NCBI GenBank assembly: GCA_031399025.1
Contig: JANNOJ010000010.1
Location: 1 to 23,914, forward strand
Direction of reading: 5' to 3'
From: CBDBZL01 sp031399025
GTDB taxonomy: Bacteria > Pseudomonadota > Alphaproteobacteria > Sphingomonadales > Sphingomonadaceae
DNA length: 23,914 nt
Shown here: positions 7,884 through 14,810 of the stretch, piece by piece
Numbering within the stretch: the first letter of the stretch is position 1
Layout: each line of letters begins with the position of its first letter
Translations under genes and position numbers: made by a program
Notes under the pieces: generated by a model
Seen by the model: only the letters and a program-made list of their open reading frames with translations
The model's database searches: none
Told to the model about the DNA's origin: nothing

Positions 7884-8007
7884 CCGGCAGGCGCGCACCG
7901 CTCGCCGCCGGGCCTTCGCCCTTGCCCGGGCGAGACGCGCACGGTAGCGCCCGGCGTCCGGGCACCCCGCGGCGACCCCGGATCAGCCCGTGAAAGGACA
8001 CCGCGCC

Positions 8008-8865
8008 ATGCCCGCCGACCTCGAAAACGCCATCGAAATCGCCTGGAACGAGCGGCACGAGATCACCCCGGCGAGCCATTCGGTGCGCGAGCCGGTGGAA
8101 GCCGCGCTCGAGCTGCTCGACCGCGGCGAGCGGCGGGTCGCGGAGCCCGAGCTGGGCGCGGGGGGGCGGACGGGCCGCTGGCAGGTCAACCAATGGCTCA
8201 AGAAGGCGGTGCTGCTCAGCTTCCGCCTGCACGAGAACGCGCTCGTCGAACATGGCGCGGCCGGCGCGCCGGCCTACGACAAGGTGGCGAGCAAGTTCGC
8301 CGGCTGGGATGCGACGCGCTTCGCCGCGGCGGGGATCCGGGTGGCGCCGGGCGCGGTGGCGCGGCGCGGCAGCTTCATCGGCCGGGGCGTGGTGCTGCTT
8401 CTGCCCAGCTTCGTCAACATCGGCGCCTATGTGGGCGAAGGGACCATGGTCGACGCCTGGGCCACGGTGGGCTCGTGCGCGCAGATCGGCGCGAACGTGC
8501 ACATCAGCGGCGGGGCGGGGATCGGCGGGGTGCTCGAGCCGCTGCAGGCCGACCCGGTCATCATCGGCGACGGCGCCTTCATCGGCGCGCGCTCGGAAGT
8601 GGCCGAGGGCGTGCGGGTGGGCGAAGGCGCGGTGCTGTCGATGGGCGTGTACCTGGGCGCGTCGACCAAGATCGTCGATCGCGCCACCGGCGAGGTGCAT
8701 CGCGGCGCGGTGCCGCCCTACGCGGTGGTGGTGCCCGGCTCGCTGCCCGGGAGGGCGCTGCCCGACGGTTCACCGGGCCCCGGGCTGTACTGCGCGGTGA
8801 TCGTCAAGACGGTGGACGCCCAGACCCGCGCCAAGACCGCGATCAACGAGCTGCTGCGCGATTAG
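8008..8865 (+). CDS. dapD: Tetrahydrodipicolinate N-succinyltransferase DapD
   Basis: DapD transfers succinyl from succinyl-CoA to tetrahydrodipicolinate in the succinylase branch of the diaminopimelate/lysine pathway. The 285-residue protein has an alpha-helical N-terminal part (LENAIEIAWNERHEITP). A left-handed beta-helix of hexapeptide repeats follows (about residues 110-225: VNIGAYVGEGTMVDAWATVG, then CAQIGANVHISGGAGIGGVL). FIGARSEVAEGVRVGEGAVL and the VVVPGSLPG region complete the family pattern. The ATG at 8008 has AAAGGA eight bases upstream and matches the usual start; an ATG-less extension of six codons is rejected. No neighbour belongs to the lysine pathway. Confidence 0.96.
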   Translation: MPADLENAIEIAWNERHEITPASHSVREPVEAALELLDRGERRVAEPELGAGGRTGRWQVNQWLKKAVLLSFRLHENALVEHGAAGAPAYDKVASKFAGWDATRFAAAGIRVAPGAVARRGSFIGRGVVLLLPSFVNIGAYVGEGTMVDAWATVGSCAQIGANVHISGGAGIGGVLEPLQADPVIIGDGAFIGARSEVAEGVRVGEGAVLSMGVYLGASTKIVDRATGEVHRGAVPPYAVVVPGSLPGRALPDGSPGPGLYCAVIVKTVDAQTRAKTAINELLRD

Positions 8866-8933
8866 GCAAGCGGAACATTCACCGGGCACGACCGTAAATG
8901 GCCGCGGTTGCGGCCGTACACCGGGCGAGGACG

Positions 8934-9275
8934 ATGATGGTACAGGACGGCAACGAGTTCCACGCGGAAACCGACGAGGCGCGCGGCGGCTCGACGCCGC
9001 ATATCGTCCGCTGGATCCTGGGAATCAGCCTGCTGACGGCGATCGTGGCGCTTTCGGCGATCTGGATCTTCGGTGCGACCAACGCCGATCAGGGCGGAAA
9101 CCAGGCCGCGGTCGAGCGCCGCTCTGCGGTCGAAAGCCCGAGCGCGGCCACCTCCGAGGATGTGGCGACGGGATCGACCACCGATGGCATCGTGACCGAC
9201 CGGGCCGACGAGTTCGGCACCGGGGGACCGGTGGCACCGGCCACCGGCCCCGCCCCCGCGGCCAACGATGAGTGA
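8934..9275 (+). CDS. Hypothetical single-pass membrane protein
   Basis: I do not recognise this 113-residue protein. After about 23 polar residues there is one clear transmembrane helix (HIVRWILGISLLTAIVALSA, about 24-48). A low-complexity Ser/Thr/Asp/Gly/Pro-rich tail follows, likely periplasmic or cytoplasmic and disordered. GAGGA lies just before the tandem ATGATG, so the start could be 8934 or 8937. The 3' end overlaps the next gene by 8 nt, which suggests co-translation with the DUF2945 protein. Confidence 0.75.
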   Translation: MMVQDGNEFHAETDEARGGSTPHIVRWILGISLLTAIVALSAIWIFGATNADQGGNQAAVERRSAVESPSAATSEDVATGSTTDGIVTDRADEFGTGGPVAPATGPAPAANDE

Positions 9276-9492
9276 CGCCCACGCCTTCGCCAAGGGCGCG
9301 CGGGTCAAGTGGCGCTGGTCGGGCAACGACGCCTCGGGCGTGGTGGCGGAACGGTTCGAGCGCGATGTCGAACGCACGCTGAAGGGCACCAAGGTGACCC
9401 GCCACGGCAGCCCGGACGATCCGGCCTACCTGATCGGGCAGGAGGACGGCGACCGGGTGCTCAAGCTCGGCTCGGAACTGAGCAAGGCCTGA
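9268..9492 (+). CDS. DUF2945 (hypervirulence-associated, Tudor-like) protein
   Basis: This 74-residue protein matches the DUF2945 pattern. It has FAKGARVKWRWSGNDASGVV near the N-terminus and VTRHGSPDDPAYLIGQEDG followed by VLKLGSEL near the C-terminus. This small SH3/Tudor-like barrel is common in bacteria and fungi, and its biochemical role is not established. It overlaps the preceding membrane-protein gene by 8 nt. Nothing in the sequence indicates a nucleic-acid or protein ligand. Confidence 0.85.
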   Translation: MSDAHAFAKGARVKWRWSGNDASGVVAERFERDVERTLKGTKVTRHGSPDDPAYLIGQEDGDRVLKLGSELSKA

Positions 9493-9526
9493 GCCGGTGG
9501 TCCAGGCGGTGCGATCGGACCACGCC

Positions 9527-9961
9527 ATGAGCCACCCGGCGGGCGCGCTGCACCGCTTCCTCGCCGCCCAGTCCGAAGTCTATCGCGCCGTCCTGGCCGA
9601 GCTGCGCGCCGGAACCAAGCGCAGCCACTGGATGTGGTTCGTCTTTCCGCAGCTTGCTGGCCTGGGCCGCAGCCCCACCGCGCGCCATTATGCGCTGACC
9701 GGCCTCGCCGAGGCGCAGGCCTATGCGGGCCACGCAATTCTCGGGTCGCGGCTGCGGGAATGCACCGATGCCATGCTGGGCTGGGCTGGCCGCCGGGACG
9801 CGGCGCGGATCCTGGGCGAGGTTGACGCGCTCAAGTTCGCCAGTTCGATGACCCTCTTCGCCGCCGCCTGCCGCGATGAGCCGCGCTTTCCCGCCGCGCT
9901 GAGCGCGTTCTACGAAGGCCGGCGCGACCAGGCCACGCTCGATCTGCTCGCGGCCGGCTGA
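9527..9961 (+). CDS. DUF1810 family protein
   Basis: This 144-residue protein is a clear DUF1810 member. It reads LHRFLAAQSEVYRAVLAELR, then the family core RSHWMWFVFPQLAGLGRSPT, then EAQAYAGHAILGSRLRECTD and ALKFASSMTLFAAA. The function of the family is unknown; members are small, soluble and alpha-helical. The ATG at 9527 has GGA nearby. A GTG at 9497 would add ten residues, but they do not match the family start. It is convergent with the dipeptidase gene across 33 nt. Confidence 0.88.
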   Translation: MSHPAGALHRFLAAQSEVYRAVLAELRAGTKRSHWMWFVFPQLAGLGRSPTARHYALTGLAEAQAYAGHAILGSRLRECTDAMLGWAGRRDAARILGEVDALKFASSMTLFAAACRDEPRFPAALSAFYEGRRDQATLDLLAAG

Positions 9962-9994
9962 AAGCTTGCGCGCTCCTTGCCGGCTCGCGCCTGG

Positions 9995-11296
9995 TCAGGT
10001 CGCCGGCGATTCCAGCGGCGCCATCTGCGCGACCGAATCGGCATAGGCCTCGGCCGCGCGCATCACCCGCATCATGTTGCCGCTGGCGATCTTCTCCAGA
10101 TCCGCCCGCGAATAGCCGCGCCGGGCCAGCTCGGCGAACAGCGCCGGGTAGCCGGACACGTCCTCCATGCCCACCGGGCCGATCTCCATTCCGTCATAGT
10201 CGCCGCCCAGGCCGATGTGGTCGATCCCGGCCACCTGGCGGATGTGGTCGATATGGTCGGCCATGTCGGCGATGGTCGCCTTGGGGGCGGGGTTTTCGGC
10301 CACCCATTGCGCCACCGCCGCGGCGGCGCGTTCGGGTTGGCCGGGCCACAGCGAGCGCTGCGCCGCCTCGATGCCGGCCCGCGCGGCGCTGTATTCGCGC
10401 AAGCGCTCGCTGAGGTAATTGGGCAGGCCGACCACCATGACGATGCCGCCGTTCGCGGGCAGCCGGGCGAGCACCTCGTCGGGCACGTTGCGGGAATGGC
10501 CGTTGATGGCGCGCGCGCCCGAATGGCTGAAGATCACCGGCGCCCCGCTTTGCCGCTCGATCAGGTCGAGCGTATCGGTCATCGTGCCCTCGCTCACGTG
10601 GCTGAGATCCACCAGCATGCCCAGGCGCATCATCTCGCGCACCACCAGTTCGCCGAATGCGGTGAGGCCATCATGCTGCGGATCGGCGGTGGCGCTGTCG
10701 GCCCAGGGGGTGTTGGCCGAGTGGGTGAGCGACATGTAGCGCACCCCCAGCGCATACATCTGCCGCAGCACCGCCAGGCTCGAGCCGATCGAATAGCCCC
10801 CCTCCATCCCCAGCAGCGAGGCCAGCCGGCCACGGTCGATCGCCCGCTGGACGTCGTTGGCCGACAGCGCCAGCTCCAGATCGGCCGAATAGCGCTCGAT
10901 GAGCCGCTTCATCACGTCGATCTGCTCGATGGTGGCCTGCACCGCAGCGGGCTCGGGCAAGGTGGCGGGGACGTAGACCGACCAGAACTGCGCCCCGACC
11001 CGGCCCGCTTCGAGCCGGGCGAGATCGGTGTGCATGGCGTTATCGCCAGCGGCCGCGGTGTCGGTGGTGTCGGCGAAATCGAACTCGGCGATGACGTTGC
11101 CGTAGCGGCGGCGCAGCTGGATCGGCACGTCGTTGTGCCCGTCCCACACCGGCGCCGCCTCGAGCGCGGCGCGGGCGGTGGCGAGGTTCGCGGGCGAGGG
11201 AGCCTCGGCAGCGGCCGGCTCGGGCGCCGGCACCTGCTGGGCGGCGAGCGGTGTCGCCAGCGCCAGCGCCACGATCCCGACAGCCAAGCTTCTCAT
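9995..11296 (-). CDS. Secreted membrane dipeptidase (peptidase M19)
   Basis: This is a zinc-dependent renal-dipeptidase-like enzyme of 433 residues, expected to hydrolyse dipeptides in the periplasm. A signal peptide (MRSLAVGIVALALATPLAAQ) is followed by an Ala/Pro linker. Metal ligands are readable: H54 and D56 in WDGHNDVP, E165 in LLGMEGG, H233 in DLSHVS, and H258 in FSHSGARA. D366 lies in GLGGDYDG. Length and order fit M19. The ATG at 11296 has AAGGGGA six bases before it; the longer open frame is rejected because the signal peptide starts here. It is divergent from the DUF427 gene, with a 142-nt shared promoter region. Confidence 0.93.
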   Translation of the reverse strand: MRSLAVGIVALALATPLAAQQVPAPEPAAAEAPSPANLATARAALEAAPVWDGHNDVPIQLRRRYGNVIAEFDFADTTDTAAAGDNAMHTDLARLEAGRVGAQFWSVYVPATLPEPAAVQATIEQIDVMKRLIERYSADLELALSANDVQRAIDRGRLASLLGMEGGYSIGSSLAVLRQMYALGVRYMSLTHSANTPWADSATADPQHDGLTAFGELVVREMMRLGMLVDLSHVSEGTMTDTLDLIERQSGAPVIFSHSGARAINGHSRNVPDEVLARLPANGGIVMVVGLPNYLSERLREYSAARAGIEAAQRSLWPGQPERAAAAVAQWVAENPAPKATIADMADHIDHIRQVAGIDHIGLGGDYDGMEIGPVGMEDVSGYPALFAELARRGYSRADLEKIASGNMMRVMRAAEAYADSVAQMAPLESPAT

Positions 11297-11438
11297 CGCC
11301 GTCCCCTTCGCAAGCCGCCCCTGACGCTGCTGTGCAACATTCTGCCGCAACTGCTGCAGCGCGCAAGCCCTTCCGGCGCGGAACCGGCGCGCGGGCGCAA
11401 CATTAGGAGAGGCGGCAATAGGCCGCAGGAGGCAAGCC

Positions 11439-11729
11439 ATGGCCATCGAAGCCGTCTGGAACGACACCGTCATCGCCCACAGCGAGCGCACCGTGGTGGT
11501 GGAAGGCAATCACTACTTCCCGCGCGCGGATGTCGACATGACCGCGCTGGTGCGCAGCGCCACCACCAGCATCTGCCCGTGGAAGGGCACCGCGCATTAC
11601 TACAGCGTGGAGGTGGACGGCCAGACCAGCGCGGACGGCGCCTGGTACTACCCCGATCCCAAGCCTGCCGCGGCGGAGATCCGCGACCGAATCGCCTTCT
11701 GGAACGGCGTCGAGGTGGGCCCGGCGTGA
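11439..11729 (+). CDS. DUF427 domain protein
   Basis: This 96-residue protein fits DUF427. It has EAVWNDTVIAHSERTVVVEG, YFPRADVDM, TSICPWKGTAHYYSVEVDG, then AWYYPDPKPAA and IRDRIAFWNGVEV. The biochemical role of this beta-rich family is not established. AGGAGG lies nine bases before the ATG. Its stop overlaps the GTG of the cupin gene (GTGA), indicating translational coupling. It heads a plus-strand series of small genes reaching 13334. Confidence 0.92.
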   Translation: MAIEAVWNDTVIAHSERTVVVEGNHYFPRADVDMTALVRSATTSICPWKGTAHYYSVEVDGQTSADGAWYYPDPKPAAAEIRDRIAFWNGVEVGPA

Positions 11730-12211
11730 GCGCCGCGACCAGCCACGCGGCCGCCCTGATCGAGCGCCTCGATCTCGCCCCCCATCCCGAGGGCGGCTGG
11801 TATCGCGAGCTGTGGCGCGCCCCGGCGGCCGCGGGCGAACGGTCGGCCGCCACCTCGATCCACTTCCTGCTCGAAGCGCACCAGGCGAGCCACTGGCACC
11901 GGGTGGACGCGACCGAGATCTGGCTGTGGCACGCGGGCGATCCGCTGCTGCTCTCGCTGGCGGACGGCGATTACGCGGACGCCGCGGTGCGGGTTCGCAC
12001 CGTCCGGCTCGGGACCGACGTGCTCGGCGGCGAGGCGGTGCAGCACATCATCGCCCCGGGCGAGTGGCAGGCCGCCGCCCCGCTGCCGGGCGCGCACGGC
12101 TATACGCTGGTGAGCTGCATCGTGTCGCCCGCCTTCCAATTCGCCGGCTTCACCCTCGCCCCGCCCGAATGGGCGCCGGCCGCGGAACCCGGCGCGCGGG
12201 CCGCGGATTGA
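11726..12211 (+). CDS. DUF985 cupin protein
   Basis: This 161-residue protein is a DUF985/cupin_5 member. It shows LIERLDLAPHPEGGWYRELW, TSIHFLLEAHQASHWHRVDA, ATEIWLWHAGDPLLL and VSCIVSPAFQFAGFTLAPPE. H56, H58 and E64 are plausible metal ligands in the cupin barrel. Some homologues bind sugar nucleotides or act as epimerase-like folds, but no activity is assigned here. The start is GTG at 11726 in a GTGA overlap with the DUF427 stop; the much longer open frame upstream is a shadow. Confidence 0.9.
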   Translation: MSAATSHAAALIERLDLAPHPEGGWYRELWRAPAAAGERSAATSIHFLLEAHQASHWHRVDATEIWLWHAGDPLLLSLADGDYADAAVRVRTVRLGTDVLGGEAVQHIIAPGEWQAAAPLPGAHGYTLVSCIVSPAFQFAGFTLAPPEWAPAAEPGARAAD

Positions 12212-12244
12212 ACGGCACAGAACATTCAGCGAGGAATTGCGAGC

Positions 12245-12703
12245 ATGACCAGGACCTTGGCCGACATCTCCACTGCCATGCAGGGCATCGACTTCTGCAT
12301 GCTGGTCAGCCGCGCGGCCGACGGCTCGCTGGCCGGCCGGCCGATGAGCAACAACCGCCAGGTGGAGTACGCAGGCACCAGCTGGTTCTTCACCGACGAC
12401 AGCACCCGCATGGTGGACGACATCGCCGCCGATCCGTCGGTGGGCCTCACCTACCAGGGCAGCGCCGGCCTCAAGGGCCTGGTCGGCGCGCCGGGGCTGT
12501 TCGTGCATGTCGCCGGCGAAGCGAAGCTGGTGCGCGACAAGGCGGCGTTCCGCGAGCATTGGACGCCCGATCTCGACCGCTGGTTCGGCGAGGGGGTCGA
12601 CACGCCCGGCCTGGTGCTGCTCGAAGTGGCCGCCAAGCGCATCCACTATTGGGACGGCGAGGACGAGGGCGAGGTCAAGCTGCCCGCAGCCGCGGTTTCG
12701 TGA
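12245..12703 (+). CDS. Pyridoxamine 5'-phosphate oxidase-like (general stress 26 type) protein
   Basis: This 152-residue protein has the split-barrel flavin-binding fold of the PPOX-like/general stress protein 26 group. It shows FCMLVSRAADGSLAGRPMSN, WFFTDDSTRMVDDIAADPSV, LFVHVAGEAKLVRD and HWTPDLDRWFGEGVDTPGL. Such proteins bind FMN, FAD or F420-like cofactors; the cofactor cannot be told from this sequence. It is not a true PdxH. GAGGA precedes the ATG. It lies 33 nt after the cupin gene, and its stop overlaps a GTG (GTGA) that begins an uncertain 78-codon ORF. Confidence 0.9.
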   Translation: MTRTLADISTAMQGIDFCMLVSRAADGSLAGRPMSNNRQVEYAGTSWFFTDDSTRMVDDIAADPSVGLTYQGSAGLKGLVGAPGLFVHVAGEAKLVRDKAAFREHWTPDLDRWFGEGVDTPGLVLLEVAAKRIHYWDGEDEGEVKLPAAAVS

Positions 12704-12936
12704 GCCGGGCTGCCGGCGCGATCGAGGCGGTGCCGGCCGTTCGCGGCGACAACGAGACCATCTGCCCCGGCGAGGCGGCGCGGCTGCCGGCGGGCGCGGG
12801 CGGCGACCGGCGCGCGGTGTTGCCGCAGGTCCAGGCGAGGGTCCACGAACAGGAAGCAGCGGGCGCAGTTCGCCCACGCTGGCGCGGTGAGCCGGTGGAC
12901 CCTGCGCGCGGACCCTGTCGCATCGCCGGTTCGTGA
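12700..12936 (+). CDS. Uncertain 78-residue ORF with GTGA overlaps at both ends
   Basis: I do not recognise a product. The ORF starts at a GTG inside the PPOX-like stop (GTGA) and ends in a TGA that overlaps the GTG of the DoxX-like gene. This is the expected layout for a coupled operon gene. Translation begins VSRAAGAIEAVPAVRGDNET. The composition is Ala/Gly/Arg/Pro-rich with no hydrophobic segment, and it resembles antisense shadow proteins. The minus strand is also open here but lacks a convincing start. Alternatively the stretch is non-coding. Confidence 0.3.
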   Translation: MSRAAGAIEAVPAVRGDNETICPGEAARLPAGAGGDRRAVLPQVQARVHEQEAAGAVRPRWRGEPVDPARGPCRIAGS

Positions 12937-13334
12937 TCCGCGCCCTCGCCCGTTGGCTGCTGGCCGGCGCCTATGCGGCGGCGGGCGTGCTCCACCTGGC
13001 GCTGCCCGCGCCGTTTGTGCGCATCATGCCCGGCTGGGTGCCCGCGCCCGCAGCGGTGGTGGTGTTGACCGGGCTCGCCGAACTCGCCGGTTCCGCCGCG
13101 CTGCTGCAATCCTGGTCGCGGCCGTTGCGCCGCGCCGGCGCAATGGGCCTGGCGCTCTATGCGCTGGGCGTGTGGCCGGCCAATTTCGAGCACTTCCTCA
13201 TCGACCAGGCAGCGGCGGATGGCGGGCTGGGCCTGGCCTACCATGTCCCGCGCCTGTTGGCCCAGCCGCTGCTGATGTGGCTGGCGCTGTGGGCGGGCGA
13301 GGTGGTGGACTGGCCCGGCCGGAGCGGATCGTGA
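12933..13334 (+). CDS. DoxX-like integral membrane protein
   Basis: This 133-residue protein has four predicted membrane segments. These are ALARWLLAGAYAAAGVLHLA, then AAVVVLTGLAELAGSAALLQ, then AGAMGLALYALGVWPANFE, then a final segment near LLAQPLLMWLALWAG. The pattern GVLHLALPAPFVRIMPGWVP with GLAEL and VWPANFEHF is typical of DoxX/DUF-type small membrane proteins, often of unknown function. The start is GTG overlapping the preceding ORF's TGA. It ends 100 nt before the long palindrome at 13434. Confidence 0.85.
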   Translation: MIRALARWLLAGAYAAAGVLHLALPAPFVRIMPGWVPAPAAVVVLTGLAELAGSAALLQSWSRPLRRAGAMGLALYALGVWPANFEHFLIDQAAADGGLGLAYHVPRLLAQPLLMWLALWAGEVVDWPGRSGS

Positions 13335-13433
13335 GCTTACCCGGCGCACGAGGTCCTTTGGGCAGGCTCCACCTTCTCCTCGCCGCCGACGCCGGAGGTG
13401 ATGGCGGCAATGCGGGTCTGCGCGTGGCGGGCG

Positions 13434-13475
13434 CATGATGGCGCCGGGCGAGGAGTGCCGCCCGGCGCCATCATG
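13434..13475. terminator. Long perfect palindrome between convergent genes
   Basis: CATGATGGCGCCGGGCG and its exact reverse complement form a 17-bp stem around an 8-nt loop (AGGAGTGC). Past a 2-nt bulge, GGGCG (13429-13433) can pair with CGCCC (13478-13482). It lies between the converging DoxX-like and SWIB genes. A bidirectional terminator or transcript-end structure is the simplest reading, although no U-run follows. Confidence 0.6.
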
Positions 13476-13534
13476 AGCGCCCCCGGCCCGCCAGCCCGGG
13501 CACGCAGCCCGGCCGGCCGCGGCCCGCGCGCCGG

Positions 13535-13858
13535 TCAGCTCAGGTGCTTGGAGACCGCCGCGGTCATCTTGAACATCGAGATCTTCTCGCTCCCGATCAC
13601 CCCGCCCAGCTTGCCGTCGGGCTCGATCATCCGCCGGTCGTCCTTGGCCTGCAGATCGTGCTTCTTGATGTATTCCCACACCTTGCTGGTCACCTCGGCG
13701 CGGGTCAGCGGGCCCTTGCCGATAACCGCCTCAAGGTCACTCGAGACGGTGACCGGCTGGGCCAGCGCGTTGTTGCCGCCGGTCTTCTTGGCTGTGGTGT
13801 TCTTGGCTGCGGTCTTCTTGGTTGCCGGCTTCTTCGTCGCTGTCTTCTTCTCGGCCAT
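13535..13858 (-). CDS. SWIB/MDM2-domain protein with histone-H1-like tail
   Basis: This 107-residue protein has a Lys/Thr/Ala-rich N-terminal tail (residues 2-27, with repeats such as KKPATKKTAAK) resembling histone H1. A SWIB domain follows: LEAVIGKGPLTRAEVTSKVW, YIKKHDLQAKDDRRMIEPDG, then IGSEKISMFKMTAAVSKHL. SWIB is best known from eukaryotic chromatin remodelling, but stand-alone forms occur in chlamydiae and many alphaproteobacteria. The basic tail suggests DNA binding. GAGGGAGC lies just before the ATG. It is 51 nt downstream of the PEBP gene. Confidence 0.94.
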   Translation of the reverse strand: MAEKKTATKKPATKKTAAKNTTAKKTGGNNALAQPVTVSSDLEAVIGKGPLTRAEVTSKVWEYIKKHDLQAKDDRRMIEPDGKLGGVIGSEKISMFKMTAAVSKHLS

Positions 13859-13909
13859 GATCGCTCCCTCATCCTTTCGTCGTTGTGGTGGAGCGGGCGG
13901 GGAGGGGAT

Positions 13910-14509
13910 CTAGTCCTCCGCGTCCGTCTCCAGGTCGTACTCGCCCCCGGCGGTGCGTGCGTAGGTGCCGGTGAGGACGGCGGCGGCGAGCACATGGCCC
14001 GCCATCGCCTCGAGCAATTCGCCGCGGGTGGCGCCGGGCGCCAAGGTCAGCGGCTGATCCAGCGCGAACAGCTGGAATACGTAATCGTGCGCGCCCTGCC
14101 CGGTGGGGGGATCGGGCAGCAGCCATTCGGAATTGCCGTAGCTGTTCTTGCCCGCGCGCGGCGGGGTCTCGCCCTCGAGCAGCTTGCCTGCGCCAGGCGC
14201 CAGGCCCCAGACCAGCCAGTGGCAGAACGGCTCGGGGGACGGCGCATCGGGGTCCTCGACCACGAGCACCAGCTCCTGCGCGCCCGCGGGCGGGCGGGTC
14301 CAGGCGAGCGGCGGGGCGACCGCGTCTTCCTCGTCGGCGGTGAAGCTGGGATCGAGCACCGTGCCGTCGGCAAAGGCGGGCGAGCTCAGCGCGAAGCCAT
14401 CCTTGCCGACCAGCCCTTCCTCGCCAAGCCGCGCCACGGCCAGCCCACCATGGCCGGCCCTGGCGCCGCGCAGCGCCTTGCCCAGCCAGTCAGGAAGGTG
14501 TTCGAGCAT
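13910..14509 (-). CDS. YbhB/YbcL (PEBP) family protein
   Basis: This 199-residue protein belongs to the phosphatidylethanolamine-binding/Raf-kinase-inhibitor-like family. It has FALSSPAFADGTVLDPSFTA, then VAPPLAWTRPPAGAQELVLV, the ligand-pocket motif VEDPDAPSPEPFCHWLVWGL, GKNSYGNSEWLLPDPPTG and HDYVFQLFALD. No signal peptide is visible, so it is probably cytoplasmic. The physiological ligand is unknown. The ATG at 14509 has AAAGGA six bases before it. The frame upstream is open through a 12-bp tandem repeat, which is not taken as coding. Confidence 0.92.
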   Translation of the reverse strand: MLEHLPDWLGKALRGARAGHGGLAVARLGEEGLVGKDGFALSSPAFADGTVLDPSFTADEEDAVAPPLAWTRPPAGAQELVLVVEDPDAPSPEPFCHWLVWGLAPGAGKLLEGETPPRAGKNSYGNSEWLLPDPPTGQGAHDYVFQLFALDQPLTLAPGATRGELLEAMAGHVLAAAVLTGTYARTAGGEYDLETDAED

Positions 14510-14527
14510 CACATCCTTTCGGCCAGC

Positions 14528-14563
14528 GTCAGGCCCAGCGTCGGGCCCGGCGTCGGGCAAGGC
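14528..14563. repeat. Three 12-bp tandem units
   Basis: GTCAGGCCCAGC, GTCGGGCCCGGC and GTCGGGCAAGGC are consecutive 12-mers differing at a few bases. They lie just upstream of the PEBP start. Confidence 0.6.
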
Positions 14564-14710
14564 GGCTTTCGCTCCCAATGCCGCCCGAGCAAGCGGGTTC
14601 CTTGGCCAATGCGATCCGGCAATGCAAGGGCGCGCCGGCGCACCCGCCAATGAGCGATGTGGAAAAAGGCGCCCGGCGATTGCCGCCGAATTGGCGGCGA
14701 TAGAGCTTGC

Positions 14711-14739
14711 TTGTCTCGCCGCATCGCTCAGGATAGGTT
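14711..14739 (+). promoter_or_regulatory. Weak promoter-like element before the S41 peptidase gene
   Basis: TTGTCT (14711) and TAGGTT (14734) are 17 nt apart, 72 nt before the ATG. The match to sigma-70 consensus is modest. Confidence 0.2.
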
Positions 14740-14810
14740 CAGTCCCCCGACCCGAAACGCCTCGCCGCCCGCTCGCCCTGCCCTATTCCTCTGTTTGGAA
14801 ACGTCTTTCG

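Larger units (their letters stand above)
14510..14810. other. 301-nt divergent intergenic region (PEBP / S41)
   Basis: No gene is supported here. It holds three 12-bp tandem units (14528-14563) and a hairpin at 14679-14701 (ATTGCCGCC / GGCGGCGAT, one G-U pair, 5-nt loop). A weak promoter-like pair facing the S41 gene is also present. Confidence 0.6.

Noticed and set aside
8866..8933. Separate small gene after dapD starting at 8898
   Set aside because: The extra 12 codons lack a Shine-Dalgarno, whereas the ATG at 8934 has GAGGA directly before it.
9977..12211. A 744-codon plus-strand open frame opposite the dipeptidase
   Set aside because: It is antisense to a well-supported M19 gene and rich in His, Arg and Gly. 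Only its end, from 11726, is a real gene (DUF985 cupin).
12675..12922. Minus-strand ORF opposite the 78-codon candidate
   Set aside because: It is Ser/Pro/Ala/Arg-rich with no recognisable motif and would overlap the PPOX-like gene. The plus-strand frame has better coupling signals.
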